Shown: positions 7,140 through 15,925 of the stretch, one piece after another
Layout of the letters: every line of letters begins with the position of its first letter
Position numbering within the stretch: position 1 is the first letter of the stretch
Source: UBA6019 sp035535055
GTDB taxonomy: Bacteria > Chloroflexota > Dormibacteria > Dormibacterales > Dormibacteraceae
Direction of reading: 5' to 3'
DNA length: 64,000 bases
Assembly: GCA_035535055.1 (NCBI GenBank)
Contig: DATLQT010000031.1
Span: 3,062 to 67,061 of the forward strand
Made by a program: the position numbers and the translations under genes
Notes under the pieces: generated by a model
Seen by the model: only the letters and a program-made list of their open reading frames with translations
Databases searched by the model: none
What the model was told of the DNA's origin: nothing

Positions 7140-9788
7140 TCAGCCGCGTTTGGGCGATGGCGCGGGCCGCAGCTCTTCAGGCGAGACGAACCCCTGGAGG
7201 CGAAGCTTGCCGCTGGCCACGCCGGGCACCGTGAGATCCATCTCCAGGACGTGCTGTCCGCCACGCAGCGGGGCGCCGAGGTCGATCAGCAGGCGAACGC
7301 GCCTTCCCATCGGCAGCTCCAACCGCTTCGGCATCGGCAGGATACGCCCGCTGATCTCCGCCAGGAGGTGCTGGCCGTCGACGGGGGCGCCGTCGAGCGA
7401 GATCCCGTGCACCTCGGTCAGCGCCGCGGGCCGAGTCTGGTTGAGCAGCTCGAGGCTCAACCCGCGCGGGTCGCTCCGTAGGCTCTTGCGGTCCACCAGC
7501 CGGTCGGCCAGGTAGCCAGGGAGCGGCCTCCGGCGGCGTGGAGCCGCCGGCTCGGCCGAGACCTCGACCTGCAGCTCGACCGAGTCGACGAGTCGCGAGC
7601 CGACCACCAGCTCCCCGCTCAGCAGGTACTCGCCCTCGCCGGCGACGGCGAGGCTCAGTCGGCCGACTTGGAGCGCCGGCTCGGTCGCCAGCGGCAGCTC
7701 GAATTCAGCCGCGCCCGAGTAGGACTTGCGACTCAGGGCGTCGCGGACGAAGGCGATTCCGGTCCGCTCCGGCGCCCGCCGCCGATGGAGGCTCCAGCGC
7801 ACTCGGGCGGTGCCGCTGGCGTCAAAATCGTCGTTGACCACCACCAGGCGGGCCTCGACCGGCGCGCCATCCCGGTAGCGGAGCGCACCCGAGACCGCTT
7901 GGAACCCGATCGGTTCGATGATCAGGCGCGTCGGCGCCATCGCCTCGCGGAGGGCCTGGAGCCCCGCCTTGGGGACCCGGGCGTAGTCCACGACGCCGAA
8001 CCCTATGGCCGGGAAGGGATCCACCAACTGGTACGCGAAGGCGCCCCAGCAGGGCTCGAACTTCCGCATCCGGAACTGGTCGGTGGCGTAGCGAAGCAGC
8101 CACGCCTGGTAGGCCTGGCCGGCCTCAACGAAAGCGGCTAATGACTCGTGGTCGGAGGGCAGGCCGGCCCCGCTCTCGGTCCAGGCGAAGGGCTGGAACC
8201 CGGCGTAGAGCCAGGCGGGGTCGTCGTCCGCGACCGGCCAGGCATGGCCGAGGTCCTCCCAGACCGGCGAGTCGAGCGAGGGCGCCGCCTGGGCGCCGTA
8301 CTCGGAGACGACGCGGGGCTCAAGGTCGGCGATCTCGGACCAGGGCCCGCCACCCCAGCCGGCGCGAATCATGCTGTCGAGATCGCCGGAGCCGGCCAAG
8401 GCAGGGCGGCTCGGGTCCAGCTTCTCGAAGAGGGCGCTCGCCTCCTGGTCGATGGAGTAGTTCTGCCGCACCGAATGGACGTCGGCCAAAGACGCGTTGC
8501 CGGCGATCCATGGAGGGTCGTCGTGGGCGGTCCAAAGCGCGATCGAGGGCCGGTTACGCAGCAGCTCGACCATCTCCGGCACCTGCTCGCGGACCGCCGC
8601 CTCGAAGAAGCGGCCCTCCTCGGGAGTCGCGTGGTAGGCGTACGCCCCGGTCAGCGGAAAGTCCGCGAAGACCAGGATCCCGGCCCGATCGGCCAGGCGG
8701 TAGAACTCCTCCGGCAGCACGTGGCCGTGGACGCGGAGCGCGTCGAGGTTGGTCTCCCGCGCCAGCTGCAGGTCGTCCCGGAAGCGATCCGCAGTCAGGC
8801 GATCGAGACGGAGGTCCGGCTGGTAGTTGGCCCCCCGCAGGAAGAACGGCGAGCCGTTGACGCGGACCTCCCAGCCCTCCGGCCGGGGGCGGACCTGGAG
8901 GTCAGGGAAGCCGAAGTCCTCCTCGACCCTGACCGACTCACGGCCGCTCACGGTGACCGTCGCCGCCGCCTGGTAGAGGTTCGGTTCGCCGAGCCGCCAG
9001 GGAGACCAGCGGCGCGGTTGCGGCATCGTCAGAGAGAAGGGCACGGTGAGCTCCAGCCCACCCGGTATCCGGTACTCGCGCACGACCCGGAGCGGGCGGC
9101 CGCCAAAGCCCTGGAGCTCAAACGCGATCTCGCCCGCCATGTCGCGGCCGTCCAGGTTGCGGAGCCGGGCCTCGGCCTCCACGACTCCCACATCGCCGGC
9201 CTCCAGCCGCGGCCGGAGCCGCAGCCAGTCGAGCGCGACCGGTCCCAGGTACTCAAGCTCGACGCCGCGCCAAAGGCCGACCGGCACCTCCCACCGGTAG
9301 GGATCGGGAAGGCTGAAATAGGCGCTCGGCGGGTAGGGGCGGCTGTCTCCGTCGTTGAAGATGCCCATCACGTGCTTCTTGCGGGCAAGGTCGGTCTCGA
9401 TCGGAGACTCGCAGCAGATGACGAGCAGGTTGTCGGCGGCCAGGTAGGAGGTTATGTCGAAGCCGAAGGGCGCGAAGTAGCCGTAGTGAGACCCAAGCAG
9501 ACGGCCGTTGAGCCAGACGTTGGCCGCCAGGAAGGCACCGCCGATGCGCAGCATGACCCGGCCCGAGTGGTCGGGGCGGGCGAACTTGCAGCGGTACCAG
9601 AGCGAGCTCCTGCCCTCAACCGCCAACCGCTGGCCGGGGACCTCGGCGGGCTCCCACCCCCTGCCCCTGCCGGCCGGCAGGCCCTCTGCCTCACCCTCGC
9701 CGAGGGGCAGCCAGAGCGACTCGAACCCTTCGAGTCGCCGGATGCCTCCCGAACCCTGCCGCAGCGGCAATGAGAGACAGTCGTTCAC
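7140..9788 (-). CDS. Glycoside hydrolase family 2-type protein (beta-mannosidase/beta-galactosidase-like)
   Basis: An 882-residue protein with the GH2 layout: N-terminal jelly-roll sugar-binding domain (SLWYRCKF, ANVWLNGRLLGSHYGYFAPFGFDIT), Ig-like domain, TIM barrel (FFLRGANYQPD; LRVHGHVLPEEFY) and C-terminal beta domains. The likely nucleophile Glu is in VVSEYGAQAAP. The usual acid/base NE pair after the barrel strand is replaced: IALWTAHDDPPW has His-Asp-Asp. No signal peptide is apparent. I prefer GTG 9788, with GAGGT about 9 bases upstream, because an ATG at 9893 lies inside galK. It sits upstream of nothing but downstream of galT-galK in one minus-strand operon, suggesting galactoside or mannoside use. 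Substrate unknown. Confidence 0.8.
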   Translation of the reverse strand: MNDCLSLPLRQGSGGIRRLEGFESLWLPLGEGEAEGLPAGRGRGWEPAEVPGQRLAVEGRSSLWYRCKFARPDHSGRVMLRIGGAFLAANVWLNGRLLGSHYGYFAPFGFDITSYLAADNLLVICCESPIETDLARKKHVMGIFNDGDSRPYPPSAYFSLPDPYRWEVPVGLWRGVELEYLGPVALDWLRLRPRLEAGDVGVVEAEARLRNLDGRDMAGEIAFELQGFGGRPLRVVREYRIPGGLELTVPFSLTMPQPRRWSPWRLGEPNLYQAAATVTVSGRESVRVEEDFGFPDLQVRPRPEGWEVRVNGSPFFLRGANYQPDLRLDRLTADRFRDDLQLARETNLDALRVHGHVLPEEFYRLADRAGILVFADFPLTGAYAYHATPEEGRFFEAAVREQVPEMVELLRNRPSIALWTAHDDPPWIAGNASLADVHSVRQNYSIDQEASALFEKLDPSRPALAGSGDLDSMIRAGWGGGPWSEIADLEPRVVSEYGAQAAPSLDSPVWEDLGHAWPVADDDPAWLYAGFQPFAWTESGAGLPSDHESLAAFVEAGQAYQAWLLRYATDQFRMRKFEPCWGAFAYQLVDPFPAIGFGVVDYARVPKAGLQALREAMAPTRLIIEPIGFQAVSGALRYRDGAPVEARLVVVNDDFDASGTARVRWSLHRRRAPERTGIAFVRDALSRKSYSGAAEFELPLATEPALQVGRLSLAVAGEGEYLLSGELVVGSRLVDSVELQVEVSAEPAAPRRRRPLPGYLADRLVDRKSLRSDPRGLSLELLNQTRPAALTEVHGISLDGAPVDGQHLLAEISGRILPMPKRLELPMGRRVRLLIDLGAPLRGGQHVLEMDLTVPGVASGKLRLQGFVSPEELRPAPSPKRG

Positions 9789-9873
9789 CGACCGCCGACC
9801 TCGCACCAGAAGCCGCCCGCCGCAGGGCGGCCCCGGCGCCAAGTGGCACCGACCCCGGCAGGTTCGCGCTCTG

Positions 9874-10812
9874 TCATCCGACGAATGCCCCATCCGCGGT
9901 GGCGCAGACGACGCTGGGAGCGCCGATCCCGGCGGCGAACGCTTCCTCGGCGCCCCGCTCGACGAGGGCCAGGATGCTGCCGCCGAAGCCGGCCCCCATG
10001 ATCCTGGCCCCGAGGCAGCCGGGGATGCTCCACGCCCGCTCCACGATGGCGTCCACCGCCGGCGTCGAGACCTCGAGATCGTCGCGGAGGCTACGGTGCG
10101 ACTCCTTCAGCAGCTCGCCGCAGCGGGAGTCGTCACCGTGCTCCAGGGCCGCCGTGAACTCGCCGACCCGCGCGATCTCGGAGTCGACGTGGCGCCGGCG
10201 CTTCGGCATCCCCGACTCGGCCTCGCGGCGACGCTGGTTGTAAGGCGTGTCGGCGAGGTTGCGGCGCACGCCGGAATCGACCACCACGATCAGCATGGTG
10301 GCTGGAAAGGGAATGTACCGGTGGTCGAGGGTGGCGCAGTCGAGGAGGATCGCGTGGCCGCGCCGGCCGAGCGCGGAGGCGAACTGGTCCATCACGCCGA
10401 CCATCACCCCGGTCGCCTTCTGCTCGGCGCGCTGACAGAGCTGCGCCGCCTGCCTTCCATCCAGCTCGGGCTCCAGCCCGGCGGCGGCGGCGACAAGCAG
10501 CGCCGCCGAAGAGCTCATCCCGAAACCGGCCGGCACTGTCTCCGACACCGCCACCCGCTGCGGCCCGGCACCGAGCTCGGCGGCCACCGCCTTGAGATAG
10601 GCCTCTCCGCCCGCAACCTCGCTGCTCACCTCCCACGAGCGCGCGGGCGCTCCGGCCAGCCAGACATAGCGGTCGACCGCGGCGGGCAGCACCTTCCCGC
10701 CCAGGTAGTCGACGTGCTCGCCGATCAAATTCACGCGACCCGGCGCCCGGCTCCGCCAGCGCGGCACTCCGCCGAAGGCGGACTCGAACCGGGAGTCGGC
10801 TTCAGGCCTCAC
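9874..10812 (-). CDS. galK: Galactokinase
   Basis: GHMP-family kinase that phosphorylates galactose at C1 (Leloir pathway). Visible motifs: PGRVNLIGEHVDY near the N-terminus (galactose binding), VPAGFGMSSSAAL (ATP-binding motif 2), GVMDQFAS with the catalytic Asp, and ARIMGAGFGGS (motif 3). At about 312 residues it is shorter than the E. coli enzyme (382). I chose GTG 10812, which overlaps the galT stop by 11 bases; an upstream start at 10866 would give extra residues without family character. galT precedes it directly. Confidence 0.88.
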   Translation of the reverse strand: MRPEADSRFESAFGGVPRWRSRAPGRVNLIGEHVDYLGGKVLPAAVDRYVWLAGAPARSWEVSSEVAGGEAYLKAVAAELGAGPQRVAVSETVPAGFGMSSSAALLVAAAAGLEPELDGRQAAQLCQRAEQKATGVMVGVMDQFASALGRRGHAILLDCATLDHRYIPFPATMLIVVVDSGVRRNLADTPYNQRRREAESGMPKRRRHVDSEIARVGEFTAALEHGDDSRCGELLKESHRSLRDDLEVSTPAVDAIVERAWSIPGCLGARIMGAGFGGSILALVERGAEEAFAAGIGAPSVVCATADGAFVG

Positions 10813-11710
10813 GCAGACGCTTGGCGGTGTCCTCGGCGCGCGCGTCGAGGATGAAGGCGCCGGCACCGAGCTCGGAGCCGGCCAGCATCTTGAGCTTGTC
10901 GGCGGTCCGGTTGGGCGGATAGAACTCGAGGTGGAAGTGGTAGTGGCCGCCCGCGTCGCCGGGAGGCCGCTGATGCATCGCCATCACGTAAGCGAGCGGC
11001 CGGGAGAAGAGACGGTCGTACTTTTGGAGCAGCACCTTCAAGATGTGGGCGAAAGCGTCGGCTTGACCCGCGCTCAGCTCGGTGAGGTCGCCCACGTGCT
11101 CCCGCGGCGCCAGGTGCACCTCGTACGGCCAGCGGGCGAACTCGGGCACGAAGGCCAGCCAGCGGTCGTTCTCGGCCACCGTTCGCTCACCCTGCCACTC
11201 ACCCTCCAGGATCTCGCAGTAGAGGCAGGCGCCGGTCTCCTCGAAGTGCTCGGTGCTGGCCTCCATCTCGCGCTGCACCACCGGCGGCACGAAGGGATAG
11301 GCGTAGATCTGCCCGTGGGGATGGGAGAGCGTCACCCCGATCTCCTCGCCGCGGTTCTCGAAGATGAAGACGTACTTCACCTCGGCCAGGAGGCTCAGCT
11401 CGCGGTAACGGTCCTGCCAGACCTCCACCAGGTCGCGGATGTGCGCGACGCTCTGCGCGCCCAAAGAGGAGTCGTGCTGGGACGTGTAGCAGACGACCTC
11501 GCAGCGACCCTGGCGCTCGTCGTAGCTCGGGAAGCGGTTCTCGAAGACGGCGATGTGGTAGTCGGGCTCGGGGATCTCGGTCTCCGGCATCCCGGGACGG
11601 GTCGGGCAGAGCGGGCAGTGGGCGAGGTCGGGATGATAGGTCCGGTCCTGGCGGGCCGGCGCCACCGTCACCCACTCGCGCAGCAGCGGGTGCCAGCGGA
11701 GCTCGCTCAC
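10802..11710 (-). CDS. galT: Galactose-1-phosphate uridylyltransferase
   Basis: HIT-superfamily enzyme exchanging UMP between UDP-glucose and galactose-1-phosphate. The 302-residue product shows the zinc-site cysteines CPLC at about residues 32-35, the AVFENRFPS stretch, the catalytic HPHGQIYAYPFVP, and the C-terminal HYHFHLEFYPP. The start is GTG 11710. It heads a minus-strand galT-galK-glycosidase operon; no galE is in the window. Confidence 0.92.
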   Translation of the reverse strand: MSELRWHPLLREWVTVAPARQDRTYHPDLAHCPLCPTRPGMPETEIPEPDYHIAVFENRFPSYDERQGRCEVVCYTSQHDSSLGAQSVAHIRDLVEVWQDRYRELSLLAEVKYVFIFENRGEEIGVTLSHPHGQIYAYPFVPPVVQREMEASTEHFEETGACLYCEILEGEWQGERTVAENDRWLAFVPEFARWPYEVHLAPREHVGDLTELSAGQADAFAHILKVLLQKYDRLFSRPLAYVMAMHQRPPGDAGGHYHFHLEFYPPNRTADKLKMLAGSELGAGAFILDARAEDTAKRLREA

Positions 11711-11787
11711 GGCTTCTTGGAGTAAAGCAGCAGGTAGCGCCCGTCCGCCTTCTTCAGCAGCCTTCGGACCAGCCTCAACAACGCCAA
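11707..11787 (-). CDS. Possible very short leader ORF before galT
   Basis: A 26-codon frame starting at TTG 11787 and ending in a TGA that overlaps the galT GTG start (GTGA). The product is basic and leucine-rich (LALLRLVRRLLKK, then ADGRYLLLYSKKP). The stop-start overlap is the only evidence for translation; the frame continues open upstream but there it runs antisense to the structured RNA. It could be a coupling leader or chance. Confidence 0.22.
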   Translation of the reverse strand: MALLRLVRRLLKKADGRYLLLYSKKP

Positions 11788-11840
11788 TTTCGATCTCGAA
11801 AGGCCGGCGGGCGGGGCCGGGAAGGCATCGGGGGCGAGTG

Positions 11841-12070
11841 TATACTCAGCCCGAAGTTCACTGCCTTGAAAGGCAAAGGAGGTGAGGTGTTGTTGGATCA
11901 CAGTAGTCGTGGAGCCAACCGCCTCGTTTGCCCGCCGGGAGTGTTTGAGGGGACTGTCCTCTAGCAAACGCAACCGACATTCCAACTCTGACTCCCGGAG
12001 TCGGAGGCGGAAAGCTCCGCGAGCAGCGTGGGAGAGGCCGGCCGGGTTAACAACCCGCCGGCCTCTTCAT
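11841..12070 (+). ncRNA. Structured non-coding RNA candidate (6S RNA-like rod)
   Basis: The intergenic stretch between galT (-) and the thioesterase gene (+) folds into one long rod. Outer arm: 11899-11901 with 12028-12030. Long stem: 11907-11915 pairs with 12014-12022 (one G-U), then a 3/3 internal loop, then 11919-11925 with 12004-12010. After a 9/5 bubble, 11935-11942 pairs perfectly with 11991-11998. Inside is a hairpin 11943-11969 (GTTTG/CAAAC closing a six-pair stem) beside a 21-base unpaired 3' side. A -10-like TATACT lies at 11841 and a terminator at 12033-12066. The rod with a central bubble recalls 6S RNA; a riboswitch for the downstream gene is the main alternative. It also holds a small hairpin at 11862-11875 and AAAGGAGGTG at 11875-11884. 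Confidence 0.5.
12033..12066 (+). terminator. Intrinsic terminator
   Basis: Near-perfect hairpin: GAGGCCGGC, one bulged C, GGGTT, loop AAC, then AACCC and GCCGGCCTC, followed by the T-rich TTCATTCTC. It ends the structured RNA and precedes the thioesterase start by 30 bases. Confidence 0.8.
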
Positions 12071-12096
12071 TCTCTCCGGCTAACCTCAGCCTTCAG

Positions 12097-12546
12097 ATGA
12101 GCGAAAACTTCCTGGAAATGATCAACTCGGCGCCGAACGGTTGGGTGAAGGAGATGGGCCTCCACCTCACCGAAGCGACCCCCGACCGCGTGGTCGCCAC
12201 CATCGAGATCTCCGAACGGCACCACCAGGGCTACGGAATCGTCCACGGCGGCGTCTACTGCGGCATCATCGAGACGCTCGCTTCTGTTGGCGCCCACCTC
12301 TTCGCCTCCCGCGAGGGTCGCGCCGTGGCCGGCCTCGAGAACCACACCAGCTTCGTTCGCGCCATCCGCGGCGGGCGGTTGACGGCGACCGCGACGCCGA
12401 TCACCCGCGGCCGCCGGAGCCACCTCTGGCAGTGCGACATCGTCGACGAGGAGGGCCGGATGATCGCCACCGGCCGGGTCCGCCTACACAGCTTCGAGCC
12501 GGGAGAGGAGATCGCCGGGCAGAGGCCGCGGATGGAGCGGGGCTAG
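12097..12546 (+). CDS. PaaI-like hotdog-fold thioesterase
   Basis: A 149-residue single hotdog-fold protein of the PaaI/uncharacterised thioesterase group, likely hydrolysing an acyl-CoA. The HQGYGIVHGGVYCGIIETLAS stretch (split here for length) is the HGG motif with the following helix, and LENHTSFVRAIRGG is the second conserved strand. The ATG at 12097 follows the terminator of the structured RNA, so this gene needs its own promoter or read-through. It converges with the next gene. Confidence 0.85.
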   Translation: MSENFLEMINSAPNGWVKEMGLHLTEATPDRVVATIEISERHHQGYGIVHGGVYCGIIETLASVGAHLFASREGRAVAGLENHTSFVRAIRGGRLTATATPITRGRRSHLWQCDIVDEEGRMIATGRVRLHSFEPGEEIAGQRPRMERG

Positions 12547-12571
12547 CCTTTCCTCCCGCGCCCGCGGCGGC

Positions 12572-14098
12572 TCAATGCTGGCCGCTGATGAAGCCGAAGA
12601 TGATCGAGTCGATCAGCTGCTCCACCGGCGCGAGGTCGTCAGTGAAGACCTGTCCGTGGTACGGCGAGGGGCGGATGTCGCCCTGGCTCTGGGCGCTGAT
12701 CGCCACCTGCTGCACCAGCGGCTCGCTGGCCAGGGCGAGGTTGTGCTCGATGTCGGACTCAGTCGTCGGCTCGTCGGTGCCGTAGACCAGGGTGTTGGAG
12801 AAGGCCGGCACGTCCAGCAGGTAGACCGAGGGGTAGACCGCCCTCATGGTGCTGGCGATCGCAGCCACCAGCCGGTAGTCGGTCGGCGTCCGGCCGGCGT
12901 TGACGACCGCGACCCCGCCCGGCTTCAGGTGGTCTTTGGCCAGCTGGAAGAACTCCCGGGTGGTGAGGTAGAAGGGGATGTACGGCTGCCGGTAGGCGTC
13001 GATGATGATCACGTCGTACTTGTGGTGGTCGGTCGCCAGCCAGTAGCGGCCGTCCTGGACGACGGGATGGACGCCCGAGCTGCCGAGGTCGAAGTAGCGG
13101 TAGGCGACGGCGAGGATGTCGGGGTCGATCTCGACCCCGGTCTGGTGCACGGAGCCGCCGTAGGCGAGCTGAAACTGGCGGGCCATGGTGCCGCCGGCGA
13201 GGCCGATGATCGCAACGTCAACGGGCTTGGGCTCGGTCGCCTGGGCCGGCCGGAAGTAACTCGCCAACAGCATGTAGTCCCAGGGGCCGCCGGTCAGCGC
13301 CTGGTTGGGATCGTAGATCGAGTGGATCGCCTCGCCCTCGTTCAGCAGCAGCTCGGTCTGGGCGCCGACCTGGATCACCTGGATGTAGCTGTAAGGCGAC
13401 TCCTTCTCGTAGACCAGGCGACCCGCGACCGGCGGCTTGACGCCGAACCCCTGGACGAAGATGCCGCTCGCCAGCACCAGCACGCCCAAGACCGCGTAGA
13501 CCTTCCGGCGCGGCCAGAGCCCGGCCACCGACAGAACCAGCAGCGCGAGGCTGAACCCGATCAGGGTCGGCCGCGTGCCGTAGGTGGGGATGAACCAGAA
13601 GACCGGCAGGAAGGTGCCCAGGATGCTGCCGGCGGTGCTCAGCGCGTAGACCGCACCGGCCGTGTTGCCACCCGTCTTCACGTCCTCCAGCAGCAAACGG
13701 ATCGCAAATGGAGAGACACAGCCGAGCAGGATCACGGGGACGGCGAAGAGCGCCACCACGGCCAGCAGGGTCCCCAGGACGAGGCCGGCGCTGAGCGTCG
13801 CAAAGCCCTGCTGGCTCTCCACCAGGATGGGATAGGAGACGACCGGGATGAGGCCGATCCAGATGGCGGCGACGGCGGTGATCTGGAAGAGGAGGTCTTC
13901 CCTCGGGTGGCGATCGGCGAGCCGGCCGCCGACGACGTAGCCGATGCTGAGGTAGAGGAGGATCAGCCCGATCAGGATGCCCCACACGTAGAGGCTGGTG
14001 CCGAAGTACGGCGCCAGCAGCCGGGAGGCGCCGACCTCGACCCCGAGCGAGGTCATTCCGGAAATGAAGACGAGCAGGAGCAGCAGCCGGCGGGTCAT
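12572..14098 (-). CDS. Fused membrane protein with spermidine synthase-like methyltransferase domain
   Basis: A 508-residue protein: the first ~220 residues hold about seven hydrophobic segments (starting LLLLLVFISGMTSLGVEVGASRLL, a typical opening of this family), the rest is a soluble Rossmann domain of the spermidine synthase type (IIGLAGGTMARQF, GVEIDPDILAVAYRYF, VVQDGRYWL, IIIDAYRQPYIPFYL). This architecture is widespread and mostly of unknown substrate; polyamine synthase activity is not proven. The following lipoprotein gene is 15 bases upstream on the same strand, suggesting an operon. Confidence 0.82.
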   Translation of the reverse strand: MTRRLLLLLVFISGMTSLGVEVGASRLLAPYFGTSLYVWGILIGLILLYLSIGYVVGGRLADRHPREDLLFQITAVAAIWIGLIPVVSYPILVESQQGFATLSAGLVLGTLLAVVALFAVPVILLGCVSPFAIRLLLEDVKTGGNTAGAVYALSTAGSILGTFLPVFWFIPTYGTRPTLIGFSLALLVLSVAGLWPRRKVYAVLGVLVLASGIFVQGFGVKPPVAGRLVYEKESPYSYIQVIQVGAQTELLLNEGEAIHSIYDPNQALTGGPWDYMLLASYFRPAQATEPKPVDVAIIGLAGGTMARQFQLAYGGSVHQTGVEIDPDILAVAYRYFDLGSSGVHPVVQDGRYWLATDHHKYDVIIIDAYRQPYIPFYLTTREFFQLAKDHLKPGGVAVVNAGRTPTDYRLVAAIASTMRAVYPSVYLLDVPAFSNTLVYGTDEPTTESDIEHNLALASEPLVQQVAISAQSQGDIRPSPYHGQVFTDDLAPVEQLIDSIIFGFISGQH

Positions 14099-14113
14099 CT
14101 ACCAGTGGGAAGC

Positions 14114-15154
14114 CTAGCCGCCGACGACACGGTCGATGGTCGAGCCGCCGACGACGACCGAGGCGACCTGCCTGCCAGTGTCGAGCCGGAAGGTGCGCAG
14201 CACCCCGCCGGCGAGGGCGTAGAGGAAGTTGCCGTCCCGGCTGAGTGCGACCGATGGGTCGTGGCCCGCCGGGCTCGTCAGTGGATTTTGGCGGCCCGTC
14301 GCGACGTTCACCTGCTCGACCCCCGCCGGCGTGGGCAGGTAGAGCTCGGAGCCGTCGAGGGAGGCGACCGGCGGGTTCACCCAGGAGGGCACCTGGAACG
14401 CTTTCCGGATGCTCGTGGCCAGCAGCCGCCAGACCTCTCCGTCAGGGAAAGCGAGGAAGGTTGCGGGACCGCTCGTGAATACGAACGGTGTTTCCGCCGG
14501 GACGCCGGCGCCCTGCGGGGCCAAAGTCCCCCCGCAGTCGAAGACCAGCCTGCCGGACACCTGGGCGATGGGACCGGGCGGCGGACATTGCGAGCTCAGC
14601 AGCGACTGGCCAATGGCCCCGGTCTCGACCGCCACCTCCTGCCAATCGCCCTGCCGGCCGAGCAGCAGTCGGTCGCCGACGGCCACCAGCCGGGCCGGCC
14701 CGGAACCGAGCGCCTCGGACCAGATCGGCGAACCATGCTGGTAGCCGGTGAGGGTGCCGTCCGCGGTGTAGACGACGAGGACTGTCTTGCGCCCGACAAA
14801 GGCCGTCAGGAGGGGGGCGGGCAGGAGCAGGGCCGCAGCTGGCGCGGCGGCCTCGGAGGCGATCGGAGTGAGCGCGTAACGCTGGCTCGGCACCACCGAG
14901 CTGGCCACCGTCCCGGACGCCGATGCGGTGACGAGATAGGCCTCCGCGATGTCGTCCCCGCCGGTCAGGGAGAGGGCCAAGATACCCGCGGGCAGGTGGC
15001 CGAGGATGGCGCCGCCGACGTTGCGGACGACGACCCGGCTGCCGTCTGGGGAGGCGATCAGCAGCACGTCGGGATGGAGGGCGGGCGCCGGCGAGCCGCA
15101 GGCTAGGGCGCCGACGGTGAGCAGCGGGAGCACGGCCGCCAGCACTCTCCTCAT
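14114..15154 (-). CDS. Lipoprotein with beta-propeller-like repeats
   Basis: A 346-residue predicted lipoprotein: basic start, hydrophobic segment and lipobox LTVGALAC with Cys at about residue 19. The remainder is rich in short strands ending in SPDGS, SLDGSELYLP and LSRDGNFLYALAGG, which look like WD/YVTN-type propeller blades. It lies between the spermidine-synthase-like gene and the phosphodiesterase gene, with 15 and 14 base gaps, so it is probably in one transcript. Function unknown. Confidence 0.7.
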   Translation of the reverse strand: MRRVLAAVLPLLTVGALACGSPAPALHPDVLLIASPDGSRVVVRNVGGAILGHLPAGILALSLTGGDDIAEAYLVTASASGTVASSVVPSQRYALTPIASEAAAPAAALLLPAPLLTAFVGRKTVLVVYTADGTLTGYQHGSPIWSEALGSGPARLVAVGDRLLLGRQGDWQEVAVETGAIGQSLLSSQCPPPGPIAQVSGRLVFDCGGTLAPQGAGVPAETPFVFTSGPATFLAFPDGEVWRLLATSIRKAFQVPSWVNPPVASLDGSELYLPTPAGVEQVNVATGRQNPLTSPAGHDPSVALSRDGNFLYALAGGVLRTFRLDTGRQVASVVVGGSTIDRVVGG

Positions 15155-15168
15155 CTGGGAGGCGAAGT

Positions 15169-15804
15169 CTAGAGAGGCAGGATCGAGGCGGTGATCCCTC
15201 GCGGGCCGATCTCCAGCCGCCCGACCGACGGCCGGGGACGGTCACGGCGGTGGCGGATCACCTGCAGCCAGCTCCAGGCGAACCAACTCGGGCCCCGGGC
15301 GAGCCGGCGGTCGGCCTCGTACGGGGTCACCTGGTAGACCGGCCCAGGGTTGAAGAGGAGTACGCCGCCGACCCGGCGGCTGGAGGCGAAATGGGTGTGG
15401 CCGTAGACCACCACGTCGGCGTCGGGGAAGGCGCCCCGCAGGAATCGCTCCAGCCCCAGAGTCGGCCACCAGAGCCCCAGGCTGATTGTGCCGAGGAAGG
15501 TCGCCGGCTCCTCGAAGAGGTGGCTCCGATTTCCGTGAAGCAGGCCGATGCGCCGCCCCTCGACCTCGATCAGACGGCGCCGGGGCAGGTCGAGGCCCGA
15601 GTCGTGATCCCCGAGAACGGCCTCGACCGGGGCGATCCGACCCAGCTCGGCGAGTGTCTCCAGGGAGGTGATGTCCCCGGCATGGAGGATCATGTCGACC
15701 CCGGCCAGCAGCTCTGCCACGCGGCCGGGCAGTCGGTCGAGGAACTCCGGGCAATGGGTGTCGGCGACCACGCCCACCCTGACTATCTCGCCCTCCGCGG
15801 CCAC
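15169..15804 (-). CDS. YfcE/MJ0936-type metallophosphoesterase
   Basis: A 211-residue calcineurin-like phosphodiesterase. Metal-site motifs are VVADTHCPEF near residue 12 (D-x-H), HAGDITS (GD), GDHD, LLHGNRSH and YGHTHFASSRR (GHTH). It matches the size of the YfcE family. It is the first gene of the minus-strand trio reaching 12572. Substrate unknown. Confidence 0.85.
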   Translation of the reverse strand: MAAEGEIVRVGVVADTHCPEFLDRLPGRVAELLAGVDMILHAGDITSLETLAELGRIAPVEAVLGDHDSGLDLPRRRLIEVEGRRIGLLHGNRSHLFEEPATFLGTISLGLWWPTLGLERFLRGAFPDADVVVYGHTHFASSRRVGGVLLFNPGPVYQVTPYEADRRLARGPSWFAWSWLQVIRHRRDRPRPSVGRLEIGPRGITASILPL

Positions 15805-15925
15805 CAGGAGACCAATCCTAGCTAGGGCGGTTCCAAGTGCCCCGGCGTTCGAGGTTCGGGGCGCCGCCAGGTGGACGGCTGCCCGTCCCCATTTCGTTGC
15901 ATCCCCAGGCCGGATGCGGTTCCTT

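Noticed and set aside
4329..7481. 1050-codon open frame opposite the FHA and PP2C genes
   Set aside because: Shadow of the GC-rich Ala/Pro repeat; it spans two real genes and the gap between them and shows only Ala/Gly/Ser low complexity.
9789..9893. Upstream ATG start of the GH2 gene at 9893
   Set aside because: It lies inside galK and adds Arg/Gly-rich residues without family similarity; GTG 9788 has a ribosome-binding site.
11874..11884. AAAGGAGGTG, like the complement of the 16S rRNA 3' end, suggesting an rRNA remnant
   Set aside because: Only a strong Shine-Dalgarno-like run; no flanking 16S sequence is present.
11707..11985. 92-codon minus-strand frame before galT
   Set aside because: Its first two thirds lie antisense to the structured RNA and have no family likeness; only the last 27 codons are kept as a low-confidence leader.
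11882..12100. Basic frame resembling a degenerate ribosomal protein S21 (SSKRNRH, SRRRKAPRAAWER)
   Set aside because: It lacks the ALRRF and REYYEKPS core, has no start at the right distance from the AAAGGAGGTG, and the same bases are fully accounted for by nested RNA helices and the terminator.
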